64,000 nt of DNA, taken from the NCBI GenBank assembly GCA_029212885.1, contig JARGPC010000001.1, positions 512,068-576,067 of the forward strand, in the 5' to 3' direction. Origin of the DNA: Coxiellaceae bacterium. GTDB lineage: Bacteria > Pseudomonadota > Gammaproteobacteria > Coxiellales > Coxiellaceae. The translations under genes and the position numbers were made by a program. The notes under the pieces were generated by a model that worked only from the letters and a program-made list of their open reading frames with translations, was not told the DNA's origin and made no database searches. Below, one piece after another: positions 34,206-42,486 of this stretch; within the stretch, counting starts at the first letter, position 1, and every line of letters begins with the position of its first letter.

Positions 34206-35913
34206 TTTCTGTCCGGTGCATCACTATCCATTGTTGCGTTATCGTTAAGACATTATTCGTCAACCAGTACAGTGTTAAACCCGCAGGGAAATTCAAAAAC
34301 ATGGCGGTAAACACAACCGGCAGAACCATCATTGCCTTTGCTTGTGCAGAATCCATCGGCGTCGGTGTCATCTTTTGCTGAACAAACATCGAAATACCCA
34401 TTAAAATCGGCAACACATAATAAGGATCTTTCACTGATAAATCGACAATCCAAAAGATAAATGGTGCTTGACGTAATTGCACGCTTTCGATTAATACGTA
34501 ATACAAAGCAATAAAGAATGGAATTTGAATCAGCATCGGCAAACAACCACCCGCTGGATTCACTTTTTCTTTTTTATAAAGCTCCATCGTGGCTTGACTA
34601 AGCTTTTGCTTATCATCTTTATAGCGTTCTTTAAGTGCCGTCATCTTCGGCGCCAAATCACGCATTTTACCCATCGACTTATAACTTGATTCGGAAAATT
34701 TGTAGAACACCAGCTTAATCAGCAAGGTGGTTAATACAATTGACCAACCCCAGTTTCCAATCCAACTGTCAATCCAGCTCATCACCCAAAAAATAACTTT
34801 AGATAACGGCCATAACCAACCGTAGTCAATAGTAAGGTCTAAACCTGGTGCAATTGTTTTTAAAACTTTTGCAATTTCTGGGCCGGCATAATATTCAGCG
34901 CCCATAGTCGTGCTTTGACCAGGTGCCACAGTAGCCTCAGGTGTGATCATACCTAAGGTATAAGTATTCGCTGCTTTGCCTTCGGCATTGGTATCAAATG
35001 CTGTATGACTGTAGTAGTGATTCATTTGGTTTTTGTTCGGCACCCAAGCAGTTAAAAAATACTGCTGCTGAATCGCTAACCAACCACCTTGAATATTCCG
35101 ACTAATCATATTGGTGTTTAACCAATCGTACTTCACTTTATCGTAAGGCTTCGCCTTTGACGAAAGTGAAGCGCCATTATATGAACGGTAACCCATAGAG
35201 AAGCCATGTTTACCTGCCGGGCGGCGTGTTGACTGACCGTAGAAACTACCAGCCCAAGGTTGCGAGCCACTGTTAGTTAATTGGTAGGCAACATGAATTA
35301 AATAATTATTACGTTCGAAGGTATAAACTTTTTTTACCTGCAAACCACTTGCTGTCTTCGCATTCAGCGTGACCACCAGCTGATCTTCGCCCGGCGCCAT
35401 GCTGTAACTCGATTGGCTGCTGCTGTATTTCAAATTCACGGGTTTTCCGTTCGCGCCAATCAAACCACTTTGCGCCACATATAAAGTTTGCTTATCGGTG
35501 TTCAATAAAGCAAATGGCGTATTTTTTTCTTTAACCGATACTGGGTATTTCGGCAACGCCAAATTGACTAAGTTACCGCTACTCATATCGATAGATACAT
35601 CAAACACATCAGTTTTAACTTTAACTAAGTCACCTGTCACCGTGGCATTTTTACCAGCGGCTTTTGCTGCTGTCGCTATCGCCTGGCTTTGTGTCGCATC
35701 TTTGGCTTGATAAGCCTGAGGCGTATAATCCGAGCTGGGTTTAGCACTGTCCGTGCTAGCAGGCGCTGATGCAGAAGACTGCACTTGGGCGGCCGGCTGA
35801 CTGTGTGGCAATCCACTTTTATCTGTTTGCTGCTTATCCCAAGCATTCCAGATAAAAACAGCCAAAATTGCCAGAATGGCGTAAAGTACATACTTCTTAA
35901 TTTCTGCAGTCAT
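34153..35913 (-). CDS. yidC: Membrane protein insertase YidC
   Basis: A 586-residue YidC/Oxa1 insertase of the inner membrane. It has an N-terminal anchor (YVLYAILAILAVFIWNAW), a Ser/Ala-rich linker, the large periplasmic beta-sandwich, and the C-terminal insertase core starting GWLWPLSKVIFWVMSWIDSW with GNWGWSIVLTTLLIKLVFYK and NPAGGCLPMLIQIPFFIALY. The tail is lysine-rich (KNKPKKLSNKKAKK), as in ribosome-contacting YidC proteins. It follows yidD by six bases. Confidence 0.97.
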   Translation of the reverse strand: MTAEIKKYVLYAILAILAVFIWNAWDKQQTDKSGLPHSQPAAQVQSSASAPASTDSAKPSSDYTPQAYQAKDATQSQAIATAAKAAGKNATVTGDLVKVKTDVFDVSIDMSSGNLVNLALPKYPVSVKEKNTPFALLNTDKQTLYVAQSGLIGANGKPVNLKYSSSQSSYSMAPGEDQLVVTLNAKTASGLQVKKVYTFERNNYLIHVAYQLTNSGSQPWAGSFYGQSTRRPAGKHGFSMGYRSYNGASLSSKAKPYDKVKYDWLNTNMISRNIQGGWLAIQQQYFLTAWVPNKNQMNHYYSHTAFDTNAEGKAANTYTLGMITPEATVAPGQSTTMGAEYYAGPEIAKVLKTIAPGLDLTIDYGWLWPLSKVIFWVMSWIDSWIGNWGWSIVLTTLLIKLVFYKFSESSYKSMGKMRDLAPKMTALKERYKDDKQKLSQATMELYKKEKVNPAGGCLPMLIQIPFFIALYYVLIESVQLRQAPFIFWIVDLSVKDPYYVLPILMGISMFVQQKMTPTPMDSAQAKAMMVLPVVFTAMFLNFPAGLTLYWLTNNVLTITQQWIVMHRTENAKNKPKKLSNKKAKKS

Positions 35914-35919
35914 TGAGTT

Positions 35920-36180
35920 TCACTTCTTTTGTTTTTTAGGCACGGGATCAAACCCGCCTGCGTGTAAAGGGTGGCATTTTAGCAAACGTTTCACTGTATA
36001 AGCCAGTCCTATTAATGCCCCGCGCTGATTAAAAGCCTGTTTGGCATATTCAGAACAGCTGGGATAAAAACGGCAATGCGCACGACTAAAGCGACTAAAG
36101 CCCCGCTGATAGACCCACACTAAACCAATTAAGGCTTGGCGAGGCGCGCTATAACACGCTGCAATAATTGCTCTAAGCAT
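35920..36180 (-). CDS. yidD: Membrane protein insertion efficiency factor YidD
   Basis: An 86-residue YidD with the family pattern [34 protein letters not shown] and CHPLHAGGFDPVP, including its three conserved cysteines. It is thought to aid YidC-dependent insertion at the inner membrane. It begins 52 bases inside the end of rnpA, a common arrangement. Confidence 0.95.
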   Translation of the reverse strand: MLRAIIAACYSAPRQALIGLVWVYQRGFSRFSRAHCRFYPSCSEYAKQAFNQRGALIGLAYTVKRLLKCHPLHAGGFDPVPKKQKK

Positions 36181-36497
36181 TGTCGAATTTCTTTATTGGT
36201 TAAAGAGTTAGAAGCCTTGTTGGCAATAAATACCATCTCAAGATCGTTGATATCGTTATGCCGAAACCAGTCACGTATAACTCGCTTAACGCGGTTACGA
36301 TCCACGGCATTTTTAATATTTTTTTTGCTGATTATTATGCCGATTTTGGCATGTGAGACCTGGCGATAGTAGAGCACAAACTGTCTACTACCTACCCTAT
36401 CCCCCTGAAAAACCTGCTGAAAATCCTGTTTGGAGCGCAGCCGATCTTGCGGGGTGAAACGCGTATTAGGCGGAGAGACGTTTTCTGCCTTTGGCAC
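36129..36497 (-). CDS. rnpA: Ribonuclease P protein component
   Basis: A 122-residue RnpA, the basic protein of RNase P that helps the RNA subunit remove tRNA 5' leaders. RNR-type motif: [20 protein letters not shown] followed by IRDWFRHND. The start is GTG 36497; no other start lies before the conserved [17 protein letters not shown]. This puts it 32 bases inside rpmH, in a different frame, so rnpA translation is probably coupled to rpmH. Confidence 0.95.
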   Translation of the reverse strand: MPKAENVSPPNTRFTPQDRLRSKQDFQQVFQGDRVGSRQFVLYYRQVSHAKIGIIISKKNIKNAVDRNRVKRVIRDWFRHNDINDLEMVFIANKASNSLTNKEIRQCLEQLLQRVIARLAKP

Positions 36498-36600
36498 GAC
36501 GTCTTCTCAATACTGCACGGCCACCAACTGTTGCCTTTCTAGCGCGAAAGCCGTGAGTGCGTTTCTTTTTCAGATTACTTGGCTGAAATGTTCTTTTCAT
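36466..36600 (-). CDS. rpmH: 50S ribosomal protein L34
   Basis: A 44-residue gene found by reading the minus strand: it begins [20 protein letters not shown] and continues [20 protein letters not shown] to end RLSA, a textbook L34. ATG at 36600, stop at 36466. First gene of the rpmH-rnpA-yidD-yidC-mnmE cluster. dnaA does not follow upstream; the next gene, 141 bases away and divergent, belongs to the polysaccharide locus. Confidence 0.97.
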   Translation of the reverse strand: MKRTFQPSNLKKKRTHGFRARKATVGGRAVLRRRRAKGRKRLSA

Positions 36601-36741
36601 ACGTTTGATCCGTTCTTGATCCAGTGAATTGGCAATACTAATCGATTAGCTCTAGCAGGTCAAACGTTTTTCACCCTTAAGCACTAACCTTTGACATAAC
36701 CCTACCAGCCTATACAATGTTGACTTTTAAAGGACGTCGCA

Positions 36742-37569
36742 TTGCCAGCAAACAAACCCATACTTAGCGTTTCCATTGTGGTCTACCGCCCCGATATCGA
36801 TATGCTATACAAAACCACCAGCCATCTTGATGCGGCCGTGGCTTGTTTGGGCTTAAGTTACCGCGTGGCATTAACCATTATTGATAATGGCCATACGAAG
36901 TCATGGCAGCGCAGTATTGAACAGCGCATTAGCGCCGATGCCCACCCACATTTGGATATTAGCTATCTAGCGCTACCTGAAAACCCAGGCTATGGTGCTG
37001 GTAATAATAAAGCCATAATGGCATCTAGTGCCGAATATCACTTGGTATTAAACCCCGACGCTTTTCTCGCCAAAGACTGCTTACAACAAGCGCTTGATTA
37101 TTTACAACAACATCCCAAGTGCCTGTTACTCGCACCTTCGGTAACTTATGAAAATGGCGAAAGACAATATTTGTGTCGCAAAAACTTAAGTCCACTAACT
37201 CAATTTTTACGATCATTTGCACCTGGCCCGCTAAAAAAATGCTTCCATAAGCGGCTGCATAGCGATGAATACCGTGACCACAACTATGAGCAGCCGATGC
37301 ACAATGTTGAGTTTATGACAGGCTGCTTTATGTTATTACAAACACAGGCAGCAAAAGATGTTGGTGGTTTTGACGACCGCTACATTATGTACGTCGAAGA
37401 CGCTGATCTCACACGCCGCTTGCTTAAACTTGGCGATAATATTTACTTACCCACTGCTCAAATCGTGCACGCCTGGACCAAGCTATCCAGCAATAAACTC
37501 AAGTACCGCTGGATGCACAGCATGTCGTGCTTGCGCTATTGGTGGAAGTTTCGAGACGGTTTACACTAG
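36742..37569 (+). CDS. Family 2 glycosyltransferase, rhamnosyltransferase-like
   Basis: A 275-residue GT-A enzyme. Start is TTG 36742, supported by AGGA seven bases upstream. It has LSVSIVVYRPDIDML, DNG, LPENPGYGAGNNKAI, the DxD-like LVLNPDAFL, and GGFDDRYIMYVEDADLTRRL, a pattern typical of dTDP-rhamnose-using WbbL-type enzymes. It probably adds a rhamnose in the cytoplasm to a lipid-linked polysaccharide. First gene of the plus-strand run leading into the ABC exporter. Confidence 0.9.
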   Translation: MPANKPILSVSIVVYRPDIDMLYKTTSHLDAAVACLGLSYRVALTIIDNGHTKSWQRSIEQRISADAHPHLDISYLALPENPGYGAGNNKAIMASSAEYHLVLNPDAFLAKDCLQQALDYLQQHPKCLLLAPSVTYENGERQYLCRKNLSPLTQFLRSFAPGPLKKCFHKRLHSDEYRDHNYEQPMHNVEFMTGCFMLLQTQAAKDVGGFDDRYIMYVEDADLTRRLLKLGDNIYLPTAQIVHAWTKLSSNKLKYRWMHSMSCLRYWWKFRDGLH

Positions 37570-37619
37570 CTGCATTATAAGGTATCTTCGCAGCTGATTT
37601 TCGATAAATTTTACTGAGC

Positions 37620-38414
37620 ATGGAACAGATAAATAACTACATAAGCAACGTTTGGTCTGCCAGATACTTTTGGTGGCATTTGGCCATGTCTGACATACGC
37701 TCACGCTTTAGACGTTCTTACCTGGGTATTATGTGGGCAATCTTAACGCCATTATTATTTACACTATTACTTACCTCCGTTATGAGCTTTATTTTTAAAG
37801 CTCAGCCCCTATCCTACGCCATCTATGTATTTTCTGGGTTAGTAATATGGGAAGTGATTACTAGCTGTGCCACCAATGGTTGCGATGAGTTTCTCAAAGC
37901 TGAAAGCTATATTAAGCAATTTAAACAACCGATGATCATTTACCCAATCCGCACCGCCACAGTGTCGATCACTTATATGCTATTCGGTTTTATCGGCCTC
38001 ATCTGCTGGCAGCTATTTATCGCACCAGCTCACCTGCTGATAATGGCACTATTTTTTATACCATCAACTATTATGTTGTTTTATATTGCCTTGCCCGTCG
38101 CCATCCTGTCAGGCATTGCTAATACCAAGTTTCGTGATTTTTTTCAAATGCAAACACTCGCATTTCAGGCGATGTGGTATGCATCACCGATTTTCATCTC
38201 TGCTGATGTATTATTAAAATCAAAGCATTTATACGTGCTGGTTGCTTACAATCCAATCTACCATTTATTACAACTGTATCGCGCACCTTTATTAGAAGGC
38301 AGAGCACCGACCCTGCATAACTTCCTGTTTGTGCTCGGAGCAGGTGCTATATTATGGTTTTTTGCTATGCGCAGTTTAATTAAAAACGAAAACATGTTGA
38401 TCCATTACTTATGA
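37620..38414 (+). CDS. wzm: ABC-2 polysaccharide exporter permease (Wzm type)
   Basis: A 264-residue permease with six predicted membrane helices; the start has the family pattern LAMSDIRSRFRRSYLGIMWA followed by ILTPLLFTLLLTSVMSFIFK. With the ATPase it exports finished polysaccharide chains on undecaprenyl carrier across the inner membrane. Its stop overlaps the ATPase start by four bases (ATGA). Confidence 0.93.
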   Translation: MEQINNYISNVWSARYFWWHLAMSDIRSRFRRSYLGIMWAILTPLLFTLLLTSVMSFIFKAQPLSYAIYVFSGLVIWEVITSCATNGCDEFLKAESYIKQFKQPMIIYPIRTATVSITYMLFGFIGLICWQLFIAPAHLLIMALFFIPSTIMLFYIALPVAILSGIANTKFRDFFQMQTLAFQAMWYASPIFISADVLLKSKHLYVLVAYNPIYHLLQLYRAPLLEGRAPTLHNFLFVLGAGAILWFFAMRSLIKNENMLIHYL

Positions 38415-39196
38415 GTACACAATCCCACATCCATTTTGACAATATTAATGTCTATTATTCGTCATTGGCCTATAAAACGCATTCATTAAAAGAACAGATA
38501 CTCGGCAAAAAAAATAAAGCTTGTATTAAAGATATTCACGCACTAAAAAACATTAGCTTTAAAATAAAGCAAGGCGAGCGCGTTGGGTTAATTGGGCACA
38601 ATGGAGCTGGCAAAAGCACCCTGCTAAAAACCATTGCTGGCTTATATCCTATTGCTTCAGGCACTAAATCTGTTAACGGCGTTATTCGCTCACTATTTGA
38701 GCTAAATATTGGCTTTGAACCTGAAGCCACTGGTCGTGAAAATATTATGTATCGCGGCTTATTATTGGGAAAAAAACCCAAAGAAGTACGCGCACTAGAA
38801 AAAGAAATAGTTGAATTTACTGAGCTGGGTAAGTTTATTGACTACCCAATAAAAACCTATTCTGCCGGTATGGTAGTGCGCTTAGCATTTGCGATTTCTA
38901 CCGCCATTACCGGTGACATTTTATTATTAGACGAAGTACTGGCTGCGGGCGATGCCAAATTCTTTAAAAAAGCTAAAGCGCGTATCACTTCGTTGATCGA
39001 TGACGCTGAACTTATGTTTTTTGCTAGCCACGACTTCAAGTCACTGTGTGAAATATGTAATCGATGCTTTGTTATGCACAAGGGCGAGCTAGTCTTCGAT
39101 GGCAAGCCCGAGCAAGCCGTAACATTTTACCATGACCTAATAGGACTCCCCCGTGATAAACATACTAAAAAAGACTCGGTTGCTCTCGAAACTTAA
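38411..39196 (+). CDS. wzt: ABC polysaccharide exporter ATPase (Wzt type)
   Basis: A 261-residue nucleotide-binding subunit: Walker A GLIGHNGAGKSTLLK, Q-loop region FELNIGFEPEATGRENI, signature YSAGMVVRLAFAIS, Walker B ILLLDEVLAAGD, H-loop FFASHD. It ends soon after the ATPase core, so it lacks the C-terminal carbohydrate-binding domain that reads the chain terminus in some Wzt proteins; chain length may then be set otherwise. The 3' end overlaps the next gene by 44 bases. Confidence 0.93.
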   Translation: MSTQSHIHFDNINVYYSSLAYKTHSLKEQILGKKNKACIKDIHALKNISFKIKQGERVGLIGHNGAGKSTLLKTIAGLYPIASGTKSVNGVIRSLFELNIGFEPEATGRENIMYRGLLLGKKPKEVRALEKEIVEFTELGKFIDYPIKTYSAGMVVRLAFAISTAITGDILLLDEVLAAGDAKFFKKAKARITSLIDDAELMFFASHDFKSLCEICNRCFVMHKGELVFDGKPEQAVTFYHDLIGLPRDKHTKKDSVALET

Positions 39197-40124
39197 ACAT
39201 TTAATTATTACTAATCTACATAAGTTGTTCTTGGGACTTAAACACTCCATCATTATTATTATGCAATGGTCATTACGATGCATTAATCGCCTTATCCGTT
39301 TCCCACTAGACAACAACCAAACACAATCACGCTTACAGCAACACCGCATGTCTATACTCTATAGCAACGCTAACGACACAAAAAAACCTTATTTATGTAT
39401 ATTTTCGCAATTTAATATTGATGGCAGCATTCCTAGCTCCAGCGCCTACTATTTAAAACAACTGCAGGCTGCTGGTTGCGACATTATCTTAGTCAGCACC
39501 TCCCCTCACCTTTCGCCGCAAGCAATAGAAACTGCCAAACCGTATTGTAAAGACATACTGCACCGCAGCAACATCGGCCACGACATCTACTCCTATAAAA
39601 TTGGCTTGCAACACGCAGCGGATGATTTAGCCAAATACGATAAAGTCATCATCGCGAATGACAGCGTATATGGGCCCTTTTATGATCTGACTCCACTGCT
39701 CACCTACGGCGATCAGCACGGCCTTGATATATGGGGAGCTAGCGACTCGCAACAAAACTGTTATCACGTGCAAACTTACTTTGTGGTATTTAATCAATCG
39801 GCCGTCCAGTCTAATGCTTTTAAAATCTGGTGGGGTAGCACTGAAATCTTAGGAATTAAACAGCATATTATTAACCGCTATGAATTAAAAATGGCGCAGC
39901 ACTTTATCGATGCTGGATTTAACTGCGGCGCATATTACAGCGCATCACTTAAATCCAACCCAACGATTCTGCTATGGGATCAGCTAATCAGCCAGCATCA
40001 ATTTCCATTTCTAAAGAAAGAGGCGATCAAACTACAAGCTCAGGGTAAAATTAACGTAAAAACAGATCATACACGCTTAATTGCCGACGTAAGCCAATAT
40101 GATGTCAGCCTAATAGACACCTAA
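39153..40124 (+). CDS. RgpF-like rhamnan synthesis protein
   Basis: A 323-residue RgpF-family protein (KPYLCIFSQFNIDGSIPSSS, DIILVSTSPHLS, SNIGHDIYSYKIGLQH, VIIANDSVYGPFYDL). Family members take part in building rhamnose-glucose polysaccharide and rhamnan O-antigens, probably as glycosyltransferases. The first 60 residues are hydrophobic/basic and could anchor it at the membrane. Starts within the end of wzt and ends four bases into the convergent gene. Confidence 0.88.
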   Translation: MINILKKTRLLSKLKHLIITNLHKLFLGLKHSIIIIMQWSLRCINRLIRFPLDNNQTQSRLQQHRMSILYSNANDTKKPYLCIFSQFNIDGSIPSSSAYYLKQLQAAGCDIILVSTSPHLSPQAIETAKPYCKDILHRSNIGHDIYSYKIGLQHAADDLAKYDKVIIANDSVYGPFYDLTPLLTYGDQHGLDIWGASDSQQNCYHVQTYFVVFNQSAVQSNAFKIWWGSTEILGIKQHIINRYELKMAQHFIDAGFNCGAYYSASLKSNPTILLWDQLISQHQFPFLKKEAIKLQAQGKINVKTDHTRLIADVSQYDVSLIDT

Positions 40125-40885
40125 TATTTTCTCTTGCTAAAATTAAGCTTAGCGCTATATATCGCTTTAAGCATTTTTCGTGACCACGGTGCCTCACTAT
40201 TATCACAGCCAATAAGACGCCAGTAGTCTATTGGGCTGTATTTATAAGCACGCGCCTTTATTTCAGGATTAAGCACTAAAAATGTTGGAAACAACCGCTC
40301 AAAAATGAAGGGGAAATAGCTGGCATCAATTTGCCGATCCGCGCGTGAAAAAAGCAGCTCACGGTCACTATCACTTAGTTGGTTTTTGATATAATCATCA
40401 CACTGCTGCAGAAATGGTAAATACTGCTGCCAAAACGCCTGGGTACCCACCCAAAAGTTACAGTATAAAGTTGTTTTAGCGCCCATCTTCATGTCGGCGA
40501 GGTTCACCTCATAACCCAAGCCAGTTAAGATCTTTTCAGTCAACGCTATGATACCGGGATGGCAAAGCTCTCCTTGCTGCCATACACTTTCGTAAACCAA
40601 CTCATCCGGCATAGGGTTAATGAAATAAACATCATAACCAGGATTAGCCTTTACAAAGTCCAAAAATTTCTTACCAGGCACGCCCGATTTTTGCAAATAT
40701 TTCCACGAAAACACCCCAGTCATATCTGCTTGTCGAAATATCTCTTGATCAAACACTTGCTTAAACACATAATATTCGCGCAATTCTGGCTTCGGATTGC
40801 TGCGATTATCAAAAGGGATGAATTCAGGGTCCAACAACGGCTGTTGCTGGGTATCATAATATATCTGATGCACTTGAATTGTCAT
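40121..40885 (-). CDS. Conserved polysaccharide-locus protein of unknown function
   Basis: A 254-residue soluble protein. The pattern (VHQIYYDTQQQPLLDPEFIP at the start, FSWKYLQKSGV, DVYFINPMPDELVY, NFWVGTQAFWQQYLPFLQ) is familiar from proteins next to RgpF-type genes in many polysaccharide loci, where it is sometimes labelled a glycosyltransferase. I cannot name a reaction. It overlaps the stop of the neighbouring RgpF gene by one base and belongs to the minus-strand rfb operon. Confidence 0.7.
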   Translation of the reverse strand: MTIQVHQIYYDTQQQPLLDPEFIPFDNRSNPKPELREYYVFKQVFDQEIFRQADMTGVFSWKYLQKSGVPGKKFLDFVKANPGYDVYFINPMPDELVYESVWQQGELCHPGIIALTEKILTGLGYEVNLADMKMGAKTTLYCNFWVGTQAFWQQYLPFLQQCDDYIKNQLSDSDRELLFSRADRQIDASYFPFIFERLFPTFLVLNPEIKARAYKYSPIDYWRLIGCDNSEAPWSRKMLKAIYSAKLNFSKRKY

Positions 40886-41922
40886 TACTGCTCCAATCTC
40901 TTATAACGTGTCTCTACTGCGCGCTCTATCAGCTCCACAGGGTAATCTGAATACCGAGCTAAAAACTGCCGCCAATGATCCAGGTTCAATTGCATCGGGT
41001 TGCGCACCAGTAAATCGCGCTTAATCATAGGGCACTGGTAATATTTTATCAATAACCACCAACAACAAAAGGTGGGATTCAACTTTTCACTTAACCATTC
41101 GCTCAACTGCTGTCGAACAGGGGCTGGTAGCATAAAAGCATTGCTGGCTAAATCTCGGCGCATTCTCGCTACAGGGCATAATGCTTTAAGGAAGAAACCG
41201 ACCGCATGCAGTTGCTGACTCAAGCCTATCTCATAATACTGCACAATGTTTGACTTGCTCCGTAAAGGCAACAGTCGCTGCCAAAATGTAACAAAGCTGA
41301 CGTCAAGAAAAACCTTAGGCTTAAACAGTAGAAAGAAACTCTGGAGGTGATATTTGTGCTGCTCACAATCCGTTAAGCTGCAGACATCGATATCACTACG
41401 CTGCGCTAACTGTAACACGCGCTTAATCGGCTCTGCCGACACAAAAAAGCTATCGTTAGTTAACAATAGCTGCTGATACTGCGACAAATCACCAACTAAC
41501 TGCAAGCCAACTTTATACGACATAAAGTCAAGGCCGCAGTTGTTTCTAATAATAATGCGATGACATATTGGCATCAATTGTTGGCGCGCCGCTGCCGTCA
41601 GAGATCCTGCAGTAACAAACACCACAGCAAAACCATGAGCAACGAGCTGCTGCAAGTAAAGTTCCACGTAAGGTTTAATCTCACCGTCTGCATCATAGTG
41701 CGCGAACACACACAACTTTTGTTGCACAGGTTTATCATCCTGCCAGTCAAACAATATTGTAGATTTCCGCCATGCAGCTAACCAACGATCGACGCCGTAG
41801 CAAAAACGCTTTACCAGTGGCAAATGATAAAGTGGTCGCAATAGTTGTCGCTTAACACTAAAGCGCCACTTTACCGTCGGCAGCAACAATGGCTGCTGTT
41901 CTATCTCACACTTCGCAGACAT
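40885..41922 (-). CDS. RgpF-like rhamnan synthesis protein, second copy
   Basis: About 345 residues from ATG 41922; the frame runs on to 42063 but that part overlaps rfbC by 158 bases and is not family-like. Motifs KLCVFAHYDADGEIKPYVEL, NNCGLDFMSYKVGLQL and LLTNDSFFVSAEPI mirror those of the copy at 39153, though overall they are diverged, so the two probably add different linkages. The start overlaps the rfbC stop by 17 bases. Confidence 0.85.
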   Translation of the reverse strand: MSAKCEIEQQPLLLPTVKWRFSVKRQLLRPLYHLPLVKRFCYGVDRWLAAWRKSTILFDWQDDKPVQQKLCVFAHYDADGEIKPYVELYLQQLVAHGFAVVFVTAGSLTAAARQQLMPICHRIIIRNNCGLDFMSYKVGLQLVGDLSQYQQLLLTNDSFFVSAEPIKRVLQLAQRSDIDVCSLTDCEQHKYHLQSFFLLFKPKVFLDVSFVTFWQRLLPLRSKSNIVQYYEIGLSQQLHAVGFFLKALCPVARMRRDLASNAFMLPAPVRQQLSEWLSEKLNPTFCCWWLLIKYYQCPMIKRDLLVRNPMQLNLDHWRQFLARYSDYPVELIERAVETRYKRLEQ

Positions 41923-42472
41923 AACGAATTTCAGCCTCACTGAGCAATGGCGCCTCACTATCCTTACCCGACAAAGACACCTCCTCACCTGAAAGTGGCC
42001 ACTCAATACCAATAGCCGGGTCATTCCATAGAATATTGCTTTCATGCGCTGGCGAATACTCATTCGTAGAGCGGTATAATAAATGGGTGTTATCCTCTAA
42101 CACCAACACGCCATGAGCAAAACCAGGTGGCACCCACAACGCCTTGTTATTCTCTGCTGTTAATATCTCACTAACCCACTGACCAAAAGTCGGTGAGCCA
42201 CGACGAATATCCACAGCCACATCAAACACAGCGCCGGCTGTTACTCGTACAATTTTTCCCTGCTCCATCGGCTCATGTTGATAATGTAACCCACGTAATA
42301 CACCTTTATTAGAGCACGAATGATTATCTTGCTGAAAATCGCCGACAATACCATGCGCCTCGAAATCGCTGCGTTTATACGTTTCCATAAAGAACCCGCG
42401 ATCATCAGGAAACACACGCGGCTCTATTAGCACAACTTCTGGAATGGCAAGCGGGGTAAATGTAAATGGCAT
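41906..42472 (-). CDS. rfbC: dTDP-4-dehydrorhamnose 3,5-epimerase
   Basis: A 188-residue cupin epimerase, third step of dTDP-L-rhamnose synthesis. Motifs: PRVFPDDRGFFMETYKRSDF, QDNHSCSNKGVLRGLHYQ (catalytic His), DVAVDIRRGSPTFGQWV, and FAHGVLVLEDNTHLLYRST with the catalytic Tyr region. It lies 14 bases downstream of the LhgO-like gene. Confidence 0.96.
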   Translation of the reverse strand: MPFTFTPLAIPEVVLIEPRVFPDDRGFFMETYKRSDFEAHGIVGDFQQDNHSCSNKGVLRGLHYQHEPMEQGKIVRVTAGAVFDVAVDIRRGSPTFGQWVSEILTAENNKALWVPPGFAHGVLVLEDNTHLLYRSTNEYSPAHESNILWNDPAIGIEWPLSGEEVSLSGKDSEAPLLSEAEIRYVCEV

Positions 42473-42486
42473 AATTTATATTCTCA

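Noticed and set aside
41923-42063. Upstream extension of the second RgpF protein
   Set aside because: It would overlap rfbC by over 150 bases and is a basic, non-family sequence, a shadow of rfbC.
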